A stretch of 64,000 nt of DNA from Pseudorasbora parva (GCF_024679245.1 NC_090173.1:11255462-11319461), one strand, 5' to 3'. Positions 46,708 through 58,679 are shown, counted from the first letter of the stretch. Notes: a model not told the origin generated them from the sequence alone. Numbers and translations are program-made.

Positions 46708-47243
46708 AGGTTAAATGATTTTAAACGCACTAAAAACAAAGGAAACTTTCACTAGAAGCACTACAATCTGTTCATTCATAGTTTTCGGTCAATTCTGAGG
46801 TGTAGCTACTACTCTTTATTTAAAATGATTTTTCACAAAGCTCTCCAGGATGAATGAAATATTTACAGCTTCCCTCTGTTCTCCACAAAAAAAGGAAAGA
46901 GACAGACAGAGAGACAGAGACAGACATAGCATGAAATGATATGACCAATGTGTGTGTGCTTGTGGGAGGTCAGAAAATGACATGGAACTTTCATTGCTTC
47001 GAGTTTCCATGGTTACCAGAACTCGGAACGGAAGAGAGTGGCATTTTGGAAAGAATGAGAGGAACGGCGGGACAGATAATAACAGCCCCGGACAATGAGG
47101 GGCAGAGCGGGAACAAAAGGACAACTTCACCTACACGCTGCAGGACACGCGAGCACATGGACCTGAGTGATGAACAAGAAGAGTAACAACTGATATCTCC
47201 AAGATCTTAGTCAGTCATGAGACTAGAACGGTTGAGAAATTAC
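46708..47243. other. Unique spacer, no gene seen
   Basis: It contains a short GACA/GAGA stretch at 46898-46926. Frames at 46941-47186 and 46816-47130 lie opposite each other and have no domain. Confidence 0.4.
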
Positions 47244-47702
47244 CGAGATTTACTGACCATTTTTTGTAATTTACATTTTTGTCATTTTTTTTTAGCATTA
47301 TTCATGCATGAAGTGTGAAGCTGAATGCACTGGTGTGTGTGTGATTTCTATTTGTGCACAGGTGGGTATTTGCGTCTCCAATCAGGTTTAATCTTTGATG
47401 CGAATTGTATGTTTTGAATGTGGAATTAGTGTAGGATTATTTTTCCTACAGGTGTTTAGCACCTGAGCTTCACGATCATCACAGATTCATCGTAAATCTT
47501 ATCAAGTTTAAAATTAAAAACCATCATGTCATGCATGAAAAGCCATCTGATCAGAATATTAGCAGGATTCAGCTCTTGTCTGTGTGTAATTAAATCTCTT
47601 CAAAGTGTCAAAAGACATTAAGGCAAAATTGTTTCCTTTTAAAGAATACATTATGACAATCAGAAGAGTATAAAGGCATAGCATTCAGATTACAATGATT
47701 AC

Positions 47703-49080
47703 ACTATATCGTCAAAAGTCTTGGGACGCCTGCCTTTACAAGCACCTGACCTTTAATGACATCCCATTCTTTAGGCCCTTTCACACCGGGCACGTAACGA
47801 AAAAGCGTAGCGAATATTTAGCGTCAAAACCATTCACATCAGCCACGACACAAATTTGCGACGTTTCAGAGCTCCAACAGTCCAAAACATTCGCTGCGTC
47901 AGCTGAGAAAACACAGAGACGTCATCATTCAGTGAAGACGAGCTTTTCATTTTATTTAAAGGACTAAGAGGAAGGTTTTGGGTGCAGCCAGTCTTAAAGA
48001 ACAGAGTCTGAAGGGGAGTCTGCTAATCTCGTACAGGAGCTAAAACTTTATCATGGCCGGTTCTGAATCTGCACTTACTTTCTAAAGTCTGTGGGACAAT
48101 TTGAGGATCTCCTCCTGAGACGGCAGCACATCTGACGAGACAAACCGCACACTTCAGGAACAGATGTTTCCAGTCGAGTCACAACGTGAGCATTTCAGTG
48201 CCACAGACATACTGATGGCAACACGTTCACTTTCCATAATCGCGGACACAATGTTTAGAAAAAAATCAACAATTTATAAAAGGTTAAGTTATTGCTGTGT
48301 GTAGCATACAGTGGGCAAACACAGCTGCAGCTGTACAGCTTACAGCTGTAATCTCATGAGAAATACGATACCTGGTAAAGGTTAATGTTGTTTGAATAGC
48401 TCATGACATCAACTGGACATTTCGTCACCTTTGTTTCCTTGTATTTTATTGGTTGAAGCCGTTTTTGTAGCCGCTAGAATAAAAAAATAAAAAAATCGAA
48501 ATTGAAACGAAAAAAATAAATGTTTTTTTCCCGCCTCAGCACATTCACGTTCGGTGTGGAAGCGCTCATTACACAAACAGCTGATCCAAAAATAAAACCA
48601 TTGCGTGAATTATTTGCACGTCAAAATCGCGCCAGTGTGAAAGGGCCTTTAATCTGTAGGCTTTGAGATGGAGTTGGCCACCCTTTGCAGCTTTAACAGC
48701 TTCAACTTGTCTGGGAAGGTTTAGGTTTAGGAGTGTGTTTATGGGAATTTATCAGGCACTGATGTTGGACGAGAAGGCCTGGCTCACAGTCTCTGCTCTA
48801 ATTCATCCCAAAGGTGTTCAATCGGGTTCAGTACAGGACTCTGTGCAGGCCAGTCAAGTTCCTCCACACCAAACTCGCTCATCCATCTGTTTATGGGCCG
48901 ACGCTTTGTGCACTGGTGTGCAGTCATGTTGGGACAGGAAAGGGCCGTCCCCAAACTGTTCACACAAAGATGGGAGCATCATATATATATCCTGCTCAGG
49001 AAATTGGTCAGTAAATCCTGCTCAGGTCCTCAAATCTCATGTCCAAGATCTTCTCCACAATGATCCTGAAGTTTGCCATT
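47703..49080 (-). mobile_element. Tc1-like relic, minus orientation, 3' half
   Basis: It begins at the TIR CACTATATCGTCAAAAGTCT (47703) and reads on the minus strand into the C-terminal transposase region. It covers sequence such as CCAAAGGTGTTCAATCGGGT and ACTCTGTGCAGGCCAGTCAA, complements of the NPIEH and WPAQSPD-type segment. It stops near 49080. It is interrupted at 47774-48647. Confidence 0.8.
47774..48647. mobile_element. TIR element nested in the Tc1 relic (GGCCCTTTCACAC ends)
   Basis: The termini GGCCCTTTCACAC and inverse GTGTGAAAGGGCC are flanked by TTTA at 47770-47773 and 48648-48651. The interrupted Tc1 reads CATTC-TTTA-ATCTG with one TTTA. The superfamily is uncertain (a 3- or 4-bp TSD). 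No transposase frame. It is absent from the mirror arm, so it inserted after the inverted duplication or was lost from the other arm. Confidence 0.75.
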
Positions 49081-49120
49081 AAACTTCAGTAATCTCAAGG
49101 TAATCTATCCGTCCGTCTGT

Positions 49121-50265
49121 ACATTGCCAAAAGTATTAGCACACCCTTCCAAATGATTGAATAAAGGTGTTCAATCACTTTTTGGCCACAGGTGTGTAAA
49201 ATTAAGCTCTGGGCATGCAGATGCTTTTACACACATTAGTGAAAGAATGGGTCGCTCTCAGGAGCTCAGTGAACTCAAGCTCGGTACCGTGATAAGTTTC
49301 CACCTAGTCTATTTATGAAATTTCCTCACTACTAAATATACCACGCTCAGTTGTTAGTGGTATTATAACAAATGTGGAAGCAATTGGGAACAACAGCAAC
49401 TCAGCCAGGAAGTAGTAGGCCATATAAAATCACAGAGCGGGGTCAGCGCATGCTAAGGTGCACAGTGCTCAGAAGTCGCCAACTTTCAATAGAAATTTAA
49501 ACTCCATGTGGGCTTCAGATGAGCTCAAGGACAGTGCATAGAGAGCTTCATGGAATGGGTTTCCATGGCCAAGCAGCTCATCCAAGCCTTACATCACCAA
49601 GTGCAATGAAAAGCGTGGGATGCAGTGGCCGCCACTGGACTCTAGAGCAGAGGAGACGTGTTCTCTGGATCTGCCAATCACACTTCTCTGTCTGGAAATC
49701 CCATGGACGAGTCTGGGTTTGCCGGGTGCCAGGAGAAAAGTACTTGCCTGACTGGATTGTGCCAAGTGTAAAGTTTGGTGGAGGGGGATTATGGTGTGGG
49801 TTTGTTTTTCAGGGGTTGGGCTTGGCCCTTTAGTTCCAGTGAAAGAAACTCCTAATGCTTCAGCATTCCAATACATTTTGGACAATTTCATGCTCCCAAC
49901 TTTGTGGGAACAGTTTGGGGATGGCCCCTTCCTGCCCCAACATGACTGCGCTCCAGTGCACAAAGCGTCGGTCCATAAAGAACCTGATAGATCACCTTTG
50001 GGATGAATTAGAGCGGAGACTGAGAGCCAGGCCTTCTCGTCCAACATCAGTGCCTGACCTCACAAATGCGCTTCTAGAAGAATGGTCAAAAATGCCCATA
50101 AACACACTCCTAAACCTTGAGGAAACCCTTCCCAGAAAAGTTGAAGCTCTTATAGCTGCAAAGGTTGGCTAACTCAATATTAAACCCTACAGATTAAGAA
50201 TGGGATGTCATTAAAGGTCAGGTGCTTGTAAAGGCAGGCGTCCCAAGACTTTTGATGATATAGTG
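49121..50265 (+). mobile_element. Tc1-like relic, plus orientation, nearly full
   Basis: It starts at the degraded TIR CATTGCCAAAAGTATTAGCA (about 49123) and ends at the inverse TIR AGACTTTTGATGATATAGTG (50265). The length of about 1.14 kb is shorter than the usual 1.6 kb because of internal deletions. Confidence 0.8.
49248..50171 (+). pseudogene. Tc1-like transposase, catalytic residues lost
   Basis: MGRSQELSELKLGTVISFHL at 49248 is the start of the DNA-binding part and soon meets stops. The frame at 49519-49833 gives VHRELHGMGFHGQAA, HWTLEQRRRVLWICQSHFSV and KYLPDWIVPSVKFGGGG. The SDES first-Asp motif is changed to ICQS. A later frame (49855-50172) has the second-Asp region shifted (QHDCAPVHKA in another frame) and a deletion that removes the WPAQSPDLNPIE segment, fusing KRRSIKNL to DHLWDELERRLRARPSRPTS. 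At least two of the three catalytic positions are gone. Confidence 0.85.
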
Positions 50266-50749
50266 AATCATTGATCATTGATCATTGTAATCTGAATGCT
50301 ATGCCTTTATACTCTTCTGATTGTCATAATGTATTCTCTAAAAGGAAACAATTTTGCCTTAATGTCTTTTGACACTTTGAAGAGATTTAATTACACACAG
50401 ACAAGAGCTGAATCCTGCTAATATTCTGATCAGATGGCTTGTCATGCATGACATGATGATTTTTAATTTTAAATTTGATAAGATTTAGGATGAATCTGTG
50501 ATGATCGTAAAGCTCAGGTGCTAAACACCTGTAGGAAAAATAATCCTACACTAATTCCACATTTAAAACATACAATTCGCATCAAAGATTAAACCTGATT
50601 GGAGACGCAAATACCCACCTGTGCACAAATAGAAATCACACACACACCAGTGCATTCAGCTTCACACTTCATGCATGAATAATGCTAGTTAGAAACTGTC
50701 AAATGGCTCTACGTTTCTGTAAATTACAAAAATTGGTCAGTAAATCTCG

Positions 50750-51538
50750 TTCATGTTCATGTGATATATGCAAACATAGCAAGTTAGTGTGCGCGTAAGC
50801 CTCAAAAGGTGTTAACTGGGTAAAAATGGCAGAAGAAAAGAAATAAAAACAACCCTTTAACTATACATTTTTTAAGAGGATAATATTAAAACCATAACAG
50901 TGACTAAAGCAGCTAATGACTAGCATCATAAGATCATACATTATATCATATCATAACATCATAAGAAAAAATAAAAAGCTACAAATGTATGCCATGAACC
51001 CTTTAAAAGCAACCCAGTTTGCTGTTTTCTGTCAAGACGCCACTGAAGGCTCCTTTCAGGATTGACACAGCTTAAGCCTGGACTCCATCAGTCACCGTAC
51101 ACTCAATACCGAGTTAACACAACACCAAGGTGAGTAACCCTGTCTGAAATCTGAGCGAGAGCAACAGGAAGAGGAAGAGCAATAAATCCACGAGCATCTG
51201 AAAAGCAGTTTGACATGGACCACCTTACAGTAAACAAACAAAAAGCCATTAAATACACTCCCAGACGTGTGTTTACTGGTTTGCTGTCACCTTAACAAGA
51301 GTGGAGCAATATCCCAGGAGTGCTGTTCTCTAAACGGCTGATGAGGCGATTTATCATGACGTGCTGTACGTTTGTGTTGCAACAGGTGGCTTTTACATCA
51401 AGTAAACAAATGATTTCCGATCATCTACCTGCACAAGCTTTAACTTTGCTCCTGGTCTCATTATTTCAGATCTCTGAAGGTCTATGAGACATATCAAAGA
51501 TCTCCTTCAACATCTTGTCAACTTGGTCAGTCACATTT
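50750..51538. other. Unique spacer, no gene seen
   Basis: No repeats or coding features recognised. Confidence 0.4.
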
Positions 51539-51700
51539 TTTGCATTTGGGGGACACTTTTATCCAAAAGGACTTTCATATTGGTTCATGCACTGCCTGGT
51601 GATCAAACCCACAAACTTGGTGTTGACAGCACGATGAAAATACCCTTTTTCCCATGTTTAATTTGGTTGTGTAAAGCACTTTGTTCAACTTGTAAAATGT
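51539..51700 (-). mobile_element. SINE relic, inverted (tRNA-derived head plausible)
   Basis: GCATTTGGGGGACACTTTTA then TCCAAAAGGACTTTCATA is the inverse-facing conserved tail also seen at about 16850. It is followed by GCACTGCCTGGTGATCAAACC, which looks like a decayed, inverted B box (GGTTCGAATCCC type). That order suggests a tRNA-derived SINE on the minus strand. It is strongly degraded. Confidence 0.5.
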
Positions 51701-51849
51701 GCTATAGAAATAAATACTGATTGACTAAATGTTTGTCAAGGCATTAGGGCGACAAATCGGTTCTAATATTTAGATCAGTGGTCAACAGACATGGGTTTAT
51801 CACTGGCAGACTTGATTAGCAAATAATTCTGAATTTATGATCCTTTTAA

Positions 51850-52600
51850 AGGGGACATATTTTGCCCCTTTTACAATAAGGCTAAGATGTCCCCAGAATG
51901 TGTCTGTGAAGTTTCAGCTCAAAATCCCTTACAAATAATTTATTATACCATGTTGTAAATGCAATTTTTTCATCGGAAGGACAAACATGCATTCTTTAAA
52001 TTAGTGTTGTCAAAAGTACCGACCGCGATACCAAATCGGTACTGAAATGTTAAAAATATGACGCTTTGAGCGCTGTTGAGCGGAACCGTAAACACCTCTG
52101 ACTGGCCATTGTGCTCACGCGCTCATCAAACAGGTCTATGATTGGCTACTTTGATCAGCGCTTCACAAACATGTTGTAAAAATACATCAATGACGCTTTT
52201 CACGGAGCGCTTGCACAGATACACACAGAGCGTTTGAATGCAGGTGTCTATCAGCCTACCGGTCCGCTGGTCGACACCTGCTTGTGCTTTCAAACACTCC
52301 CGCTTTCAAAACACTTTCAAACACTTCCGTGTTGTTTCAAACCGCTGCCGTGCGTTGATCGTTGTAGCCAATCACAGGCACATCCGATGAGCACGTGAGC
52401 ACAATGGCCACTCAGAGGTGTTTACGATTACAGCTCAACAGCGCTCGAAGCGTCACATTTTTAACATTTCAGTACCAATTTGGTATCGCGGTCGGTACTT
52501 TTGACAACACTACTTTAAATGTAAATGAGCTGTTGCTCCCCGCCCCCCTATCCACAAGAGGGCGCAGCCTTTACAGCTTGTGCCTTGACTAAATCATCTG
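51850..52600. mobile_element. TTAA-type (Kolobok-like) repeat split by a hAT MITE
   Basis: It begins with TTAA-AGGGGACATATTTTGCC at 51846. It continues with CCCCAGAATGTGTCTGTGAA, and after the hAT insertion with GTAAATGAGCTGTTGCTCCC and CAAGAGGGCGCAGCC. I recall this as one repeat. The right terminus is not found. Confidence 0.5.
52002..52512. mobile_element. hAT MITE with perfect 8-bp TSD
   Basis: The ends TAGTGTTGTCAAAAGTACCG and inverse CGGTACTTTTGACAACACTA are flanked by CTTTAAAT on both sides (51994-52001 and 52513-52520, identical). The inverted similarity extends about 150 bp inward (ACCGCGATACCAAATCGGTA and inverse). No coding sequence. The intact TSD implies a recent insertion. Confidence 0.95.
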
Positions 52601-52739
52601 TTTGGTTTTGATTATCATCTCTATCATGGTCATGCTCACGTTACATTGCAGTTCTTCATCATTATTAAAGTTTTTTTTATCTGCATGTGTTTTAAAGCAA
52701 TATTTATCTAAACTTCTGAGCGCTCCACCAATCAGGCCT

Positions 52740-53425
52740 GTTTGGTTAAGTGGCCAGATGGAAGCCATACCTCAGTAAAAGGCCGTCTGGAGTTTTCCAA
52801 AAGGCCCCTGAAGGACTCGCAGACCATGAGAAACTAAATTCTCTGGTCTGATGAAACAAAGATTGAACTCTTTGGCCTGAATGGCAAGCGTCATGTCTGG
52901 AGGAAACCAGGCACCGCTCGTCACCTGGCCAATACCATCCCTACAGTGAAGCGGGGTGGTGGCAGCATCATGCTGTGGGGAAGTTTTTCAGCGGCAGGAA
53001 CTGGGAGACGAGTCAGGATCGAGGGAAAGATGAATTCAGCAATGTACAGAGACATCCTTGATGAAAACCTGCTCCAGAGCGCTCTAGACCTCAGACTGGG
53101 GCGAAGGTTCATCTTACAACAGGACAACGACCCTAAACACACAGCCAATAACAAAGGAGTGGCTATGGGACAACTCAGTGAATGTCCTTGAGTGGCCCAG
53201 CCAGAGCTCAGACTTGAACCTGATTGAACATCTCTGGAGATCTGAAGATGGCTGTGCACCGACGCTCCCCATCCAACCTGATGGAGCTCGAGAGGTCCTG
53301 CGAAGAAGAACGGGAGAAACTGCCCAACAATATCTGTGCCAAGCTTGAAGCATCATACTCAAAAAGACTTGAGGCTGTTATTGGTGCCAAAGGTGCTTCA
53401 ATAAAGTATTGAGCAAAGGCTGTGA
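52740..53425 (+). mobile_element. 5'-truncated Tc1-like copy
   Basis: About 90 percent or more identical to 36880-37530, including GGCGAAGGTTCATCTT and the 3' phrase AAGTATTGAGCAAAGGCTGT. The left end is lost near 52740 and the 3' TIR is incomplete. Confidence 0.85.
52845..53411 (+). pseudogene. Tc1-like transposase C-terminal relic
   Basis: Frames give [20 protein letters not shown] (first catalytic Asp), then [20 protein letters not shown] and [17 protein letters not shown] (second Asp) in the frame starting at 52946. The [15 protein letters not shown] region is shifted into another frame after 53190. The start codon and DNA-binding domains are missing. Confidence 0.8.
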
Positions 53426-54020
53426 ATACTTTTGAACATGTTAAAATTGTTTTTAGTTTTTAATACATTTGCAAATATTTCAAAAAAACATCCAGTATTG
53501 ATATAAAATAGCTAAAATCACATAAATAAATAAAAATATCAAAAACCTTATTCCATAGTTATCGTGTGTTTATTAGCTTCTTAGTTCACGCGTAGCAATG
53601 TAGAATAGGCTCGTTCACAAAGCCCGAATGAGGAAGTGTTGATACAAGAGGAGTGCAGTGTTGGGCATGTCAGATAATTGACAGCTCAGTGAGCAAATGA
53701 ACACCCAATGACTCATATCTGACGCATATCATTAAGATGAGACCCAGAGAGAGCTATGTGCATGTTTTAGCTCTTTTAGATCGAATAATTCAGTGAGAAA
53801 TTAATAGAAATGATATTCTGTATGACGAAATATTTTGCAAACATAAGATAATAAATCAATATTTCTCCAAATATGAGCACCTTTGAACTAATAGCTAAAC
53901 TGAAAGCTGTTCTTTGCGAGCTGTGTGAACACAACTGAGCCAGTGCAGACGAGAGAAAATTAATGTGCGTGTGATGTTCCATTCAAAATATCGTTCATAA
54001 CGGATCGATTATAATGCAAT
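53426..54020. repeat. Spacer with a fragment of the 12932-14253 element family
   Basis: About 53760-53850 (inverse of GTTTGCAAAATATTTCGTC and TTTCTCACTGAATTAT) matches 13868-13925 in reverse. The remainder is AT-rich and unassigned. Confidence 0.5.
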
Positions 54021-55639
54021 CCTGACTGCAACCCAGTTTTATCATAAACAGTGTTCAAATATCGAAGCTGGAGTCTTTAATCTGTCTGATGATACTGAGT
54101 TGGTCCAGATAAAGTAATAGTGTGATGTTTTAACGAGCAGTGAATGTTGAACAATAGTAATCTGAGGCTGTCTACGAACTTTGACAGGCATGGGGTTGAG
54201 AGATCCGGACTATTAGATAAATAAATATTTAAAATTTTTATTCCAGTTATTGTTAAAGTAATACCAACAGCACCCTCAGTAATTTCAGAAGCACCCTCAG
54301 GGAATTGAATCTGGACCTGGGCCTAATTCAACATGACCTGTACTGCAGATCAGCACTCTCAAACCGTCTCTGACGTCCTTGACTTCAGAAAACAGATTCA
54401 CATCTGATCATGCTCTGATCTAGAGTGTGGAGCTCAAGACTCAAGCTCTAGTGTGACAACACAACACGAAACAGGGGTTTTGTACATCACATTTCTTCAG
54501 TCCCCGCTAAACCTCCCACAGTCACATCAACAATGTTCCTTGCATTCTCTTTTCCATCTTTTCTCCCTGGGCTGTTGTGAATGTCCTCCGGCACGGAGGA
54601 GAAATGAATTAAACATCAGAGTGTTTGTCAGAGAGTGAGGTGTGTGTGTGTGAGAGAGAGAGATGGAAACCCGCAGGTAAGGTGCAAAGTCAAGTAAAAG
54701 CTCTTTCTAGGGGGGTTGAACACATACCGTGAGTTTGACCTCTCTCATGCTCTCTCCTCTATCCGCCTTTCACCAAACGCTTTCTTCTTTTCCGCTTGCA
54801 CTGTTTTCATCTGCTCTTTCAGATGGGGAGAAGAAACTCACTAAATCTAGAGGCAACAACATTCACCGGGAGCATGACATTAGTTCAACTGGTTTCATAA
54901 TACTGTATCTTTACCACAAACAAGCCATGCACTTTTTATAAGACGTTTTCCATCACAAAACACTCTTTTTTTTAAGTGTGTATATAAATATTGCACATGC
55001 AGATTTGCCATCAAGTACATCTAGAAATATTTTAGTGAATCAGTTCATTCAGATGGTTTAATTGAATCAGTTCACAAAAATGATTCACATTCAGTTTTTT
55101 GTAGTTTTTTTGTAGCTAAACAAAATATTTTTTGACTTTTTTAATGGAAACCTGTTGGAACATAGGCCTTGTTTCAGAGACAGCTGGTAAAGCTATAATA
55201 TTATGAAACCAGCTGCAGTTCATCAGTGTTTCCACTCAGCTGTATAAATTATAGCTTGTTTCTACTTACATTTGTGTCTAAAGTCATTGGTTAAAAGTTA
55301 AAAGGTGAGAAGATCATACTAGACCCTTTAGCATTTAAAATGACTTTAGACCCTACAACGAACATGAGCTTTGGGGCTTCTGCTTTCAATACACATTATT
55401 AAATAATAAATAAATGGAGAAAAAATAAAATAAAAACACTCAAAATGGTAAAACTTATACCATCTACTCCACTTTCCCACCTTGCTGCAAATCAACTGGA
55501 TACAGTTTATAGTCTTTGTACTGATTCAAAAAGTCAATCTGTGACCTTCAGATCCTGTATTGGTCTTAAAAAAAAAAAAGCTAAAATTCTTCTTATGTGC
55601 GTTTCTGCTTTTTGAAATGTTCATGACTGGATTTTTTTT
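54021..55639. other. 1.6-kb spacer, no gene seen
   Basis: It contains short TG/GA tracts (54639-54662) and A/T runs at about 55569 and 55630. A pyrimidine tract ending CTGCTCTTTCAG at 54821 precedes a 25-codon frame without a donor or domain. I do not call a gene. Confidence 0.4.
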
Positions 55640-56423
55640 TTTTTATTCATTACTGAATGGATCATGTGACACTGTAGACTGGAGTAATGATGCTGAATAA
55701 AGCTTTGACCTCAGGAATAAATTATATTTTACAGTATATTCACATAGAAAACACTTAACATTTAACCCCTAAATTCATGAATGTTTCGCCAGGCATTCTT
55801 ACACATTCGGGTCTTTAGTGACCCGGATCTATATCTAACATGGATGGATCTCTACCTGTTGCGATAATATATAAAACTCTCCTGATATTAGAGTAACACT
55901 TACAGAAGAATAATATGAAGCATATTTTGTAACTTTTGGAGTTTGTAAGGGTTCAGTTTGAGCAGATGTTTTATCTCATCATCACTGTCCTCGTCAGAGC
56001 TCGTTTCAGTTCATTCAGCATCTGCTTCATATTCACCATCTCAAACATATTCTGAAAACATCTCCAAAATCAATATTTTGATCTCTGACAGCTTCAGCAG
56101 ATCCAGCATCAAGTGACAATAATATCTGATTGAGTTCAGTTCTTGCTCTGCAGTAAATCTGAGCCATTTCAGGTTTTGCTGATGATTCTTCCTATTCTTT
56201 TGATTACTGCCTGCGGTGACTATGAGTGAAACGTCACTTCATCACTGTGTGTCAGACATTGCCACCTTGTGGAATAAAGGGGTATTGCATTCATTCAGTC
56301 ATCAAAGATGTGTAAAATACACACACTGTTACACACCTCGGCTCGTTAGCGACCCTATACAATTAAACATTTTTTTTGGAAAACATACATTCTTTTATTG
56401 TTATATTGCTTATAATGAATTAA

Positions 56424-56819
56424 AGGTGTCATGAACTGGCTTTTTAAATTTTGTATACTGTTGTCTGACATTCACATGGTTTTTACATTCAAAAACATCA
56501 TAACTAATAAGTAATAGGCTATTTTCTACACTGGTTTTGGGGCTCTCTCCTGAACGCTGAGTTTTGATGGGCGTGTCACTGGAAACTTGGAAGTAAACGC
56601 CCATGGCTAGGATTGGATAATATTTGCATATTTAATGAGCTTCAGCTCTGCTGTCAGCCCACATGGGAGATTGTTTTGAAAGCAACAACCGGAATGATTC
56701 TCTGACAGGGCTCTCAAAATGTATTTATCAAACAAACACAATGATTTATCTCTCATCCACCCACAATTGATTAATTGTTTTATAACTTGGCCCGCCCGAT
56801 CGTTGGATATAAGTGTGAA

Positions 56820-56876
<57 letters not shown>

Positions 56877-57527
56877 AAATATCAAGTCAAGAGAGTGAAC
56901 AACGCAAGAAATGAATGTTATTTCACCAGTTAAGATTTACCGGCCTATCGACATGCTTACGTTTTGGTAGCCCGTCTGGAAAACACACAGCCCCGGGACG
57001 TTGGGCTTTGCGAGCCCTGGCCCATACATGTCTGAGTCTGATCCCGAATCGCAACGAACCAACAAATAAAGGATTCTCCAGCCTGGGACAGCGTACACAT
57101 AATCAACACGATCTATAACAATGCAATACTAGTTTTACTCACACGAGTGTGTTGCTTCATTCCTGTCGGACCCAATTTGGAAGAAACAGCATTGTGTTTT
57201 AACCTCAAAATGTCTGCGAATCCAGTGTCGACCTGTGTCTTGTTCACAAACGATTATCTTGCTATCTTCGGTGTGTTTATTTGGTTGCTAGCTCCACGAG
57301 TCGGTGGGCGGGGCTACAGAAGCAGGCGTACACATTTATCTGTAGAGGCGGCGTTTCCCCTTCTAAGACGACATTGATTTGAGAGCCTCGTTTTCTAGGC
57401 CTAGTGTCTATAAAAGCTGCTTTACTTTGACTTACAAGGAAGGTTTCAGCTCTGAAACTTACAGGATATTCTTATATTAACATTCTTATATATCAAGGAA
57501 AAGTTGATTTCTCAACTCATCACCCCT
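56424..57527. mobile_element. Kolobok-like TTAA element, family C copy 1
   Basis: TTAA lies at 56420-56423 and 57528-57531. The ends are AGGTGTCATGAACTGG and the inverse AGGGGTGATGAGTTG. It contains a CA array (56821-56873). The same family is at about 62590-63954 in opposite orientation, sharing GGGCGTGTCACTGG, GACCTGTGTCTTGTTCAC and GTGGGCGGGGCTAC. It is younger than the piggyBac-like element that it interrupts. Confidence 0.8.
56821..56873. repeat. (CA)n microsatellite inside the TTAA element
   Basis: 26 CA units. At the equivalent position of the second copy, a TG array lies at 63067-63165, so the repeat is part of the family. Confidence 0.95.
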
Positions 57528-57730
57528 TTAATGAGGAGGAGGGTAGTGAATGACGTCCCGGGTCACTAAAGACACGGCATATGCGTTTAAGGGTTAAAGA
57601 GCAATCATTTTTGACAATATTATGGTTTTTATTGTATTTTCCCATCTAATAAACGCAGCCTTGGTGAGCATTTTTAAAAACCTCTAACTGACAGTGTTTA
57701 TTTAAACAAATATTGTCTTTGAGAATTTAG

Positions 57731-58679
57731 TATATTGCTGTAACTATATTTCAGTATATTTCAAAGTAGTTTAACTACTAAAGAGAATAAATAATTTAAA
57801 TGAAAGACCTGAAAGTATGAGAAGCGTATGATGCAGGAAAGGGAAAGACAGAATAAGGAGAGAGGAGTGTGGGAAGGGTTTTCCTCTTCGGTGGAGTCAT
57901 GCTGCTCTCTCTGTGATGTTTTGGGCCAGGAAAACACCCACACACACACACACACATACACAACACGGATTATGCAATTTTCTGCCGCCCATGCACTGTA
58001 GGTTCCTCCCCTCCTCTGCAGCACCAGCAACAACAACAAAAACCGCAAAATCCTGATTTAACACCAATTCCAGAGCAACCAAAGCACAGATGGGTGGAGA
58101 AACTGAGTGAAAAGAGCTGTCAGGTGTTTATCGTTGGACAAATGCTTTTAGATGCAAATTAACTTACATCACTGTTTGCAGTGAAAAATGTGAATATGCC
58201 TTTCGTTAGCAGCCCAGATCTTTAGCTATGGCTCTGAAATACTTCTACTCTATATGATGCATTCCTGTCATCAGATGGAAACAGCACACCTGTCTTTATG
58301 AGCGTGCCTTTGGATAAGAGATACAATACGTCCTGGAGATTTTCACCCATCTGATCTGCATAAGTCAGACATAATCATGCAAAGAGCATTCAAAACTCAT
58401 CAATAATTCAAAAGACATTAACATGTAAAAAAGGAACGAAAACACACATTTAAGCAAACAAACTTGCACTCATTCAAGTGCTTAGTATTTGATTATGAGG
58501 CTTTTACCGAATATTCGACTGCAGCTGAGATCTGCATCATATATTTCATCTTAACATGCTGTCCTTTTTCTGTCCTTATTTAAAAGCTAAATTAAAACGG
58601 ACTAAAGTGATTATGAAAAAACAATCAGAACATGATGTTTAGCATAGTAAGGAACAGTTTGAGCCAATAAGATTGTACT
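57731..58679. other. Repeat-poor spacer, no gene seen
   Basis: A short CA tract lies at 57939-57955. Nothing else is recognised. The minus-strand frames at 57761-58082 overlap each other and the CA tract and have no domain. Confidence 0.4.

Larger units (their letters stand above)
47244..50749. repeat. Large inverted duplication containing two Tc1 relics
   Basis: The left arm 47244 to about 48960 (interrupted by the element at 47774-48647) matches the right arm, about 49880-50749, in reverse. The matching extends through Tc1 3' sequence and about 460-480 bp of non-Tc1 flank on each side (for example AGATTTACTGACC at the left end, GGTCAGTAAATCT at the right; CACCTGAGCTTCACGATCAT and its inverse inside). 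Flank and transposon are duplicated together, so this is a segmental inverted duplication, not just two oppositely inserted transposons. The right arm has a 30-bp insertion near 50690-50720. Confidence 0.85.
55766..57593 (-). mobile_element. piggyBac-like element with TTAA TSD, itself interrupted
   Basis: TTAA lies at 55762-55765 and 57594-57597. The ends CCCCTAAATTCATGAATG and inverted GCATATGCGTTTAAGGG begin with CCC, as piggyBac ends do. CGGGTCACTAAAGACCC-type subterminal motifs (about 55817, and CCGGGTCACTAAAGACACGG at 57558) lie at both ends. The transposase N-terminal region is on the minus strand at about 55966-56170 and is a relic. A Kolobok-like element sits inside at 56424-57527. 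Confidence 0.8.
55640..57730. repeat. Dispersed cyprinid repeat split by a piggyBac-like element
   Basis: The left half (GGATCATGTGACACTGTAGA, TATTCACATAGAAAACAC) and the right half (CATCTAATAAACGCAGCC, TTGGTGAGCATTTTTAAAAA) are the two parts of the family also present at 16740-17175. They are separated by the insertion at 55766-57593. Confidence 0.65.

Noticed and set aside
54821..54900. Acceptor-like CTGCTCTTTCAG followed by ATGGGGAGAAG
   Set aside because: The frame stops after about 25 codons, with no donor and no conserved motif.
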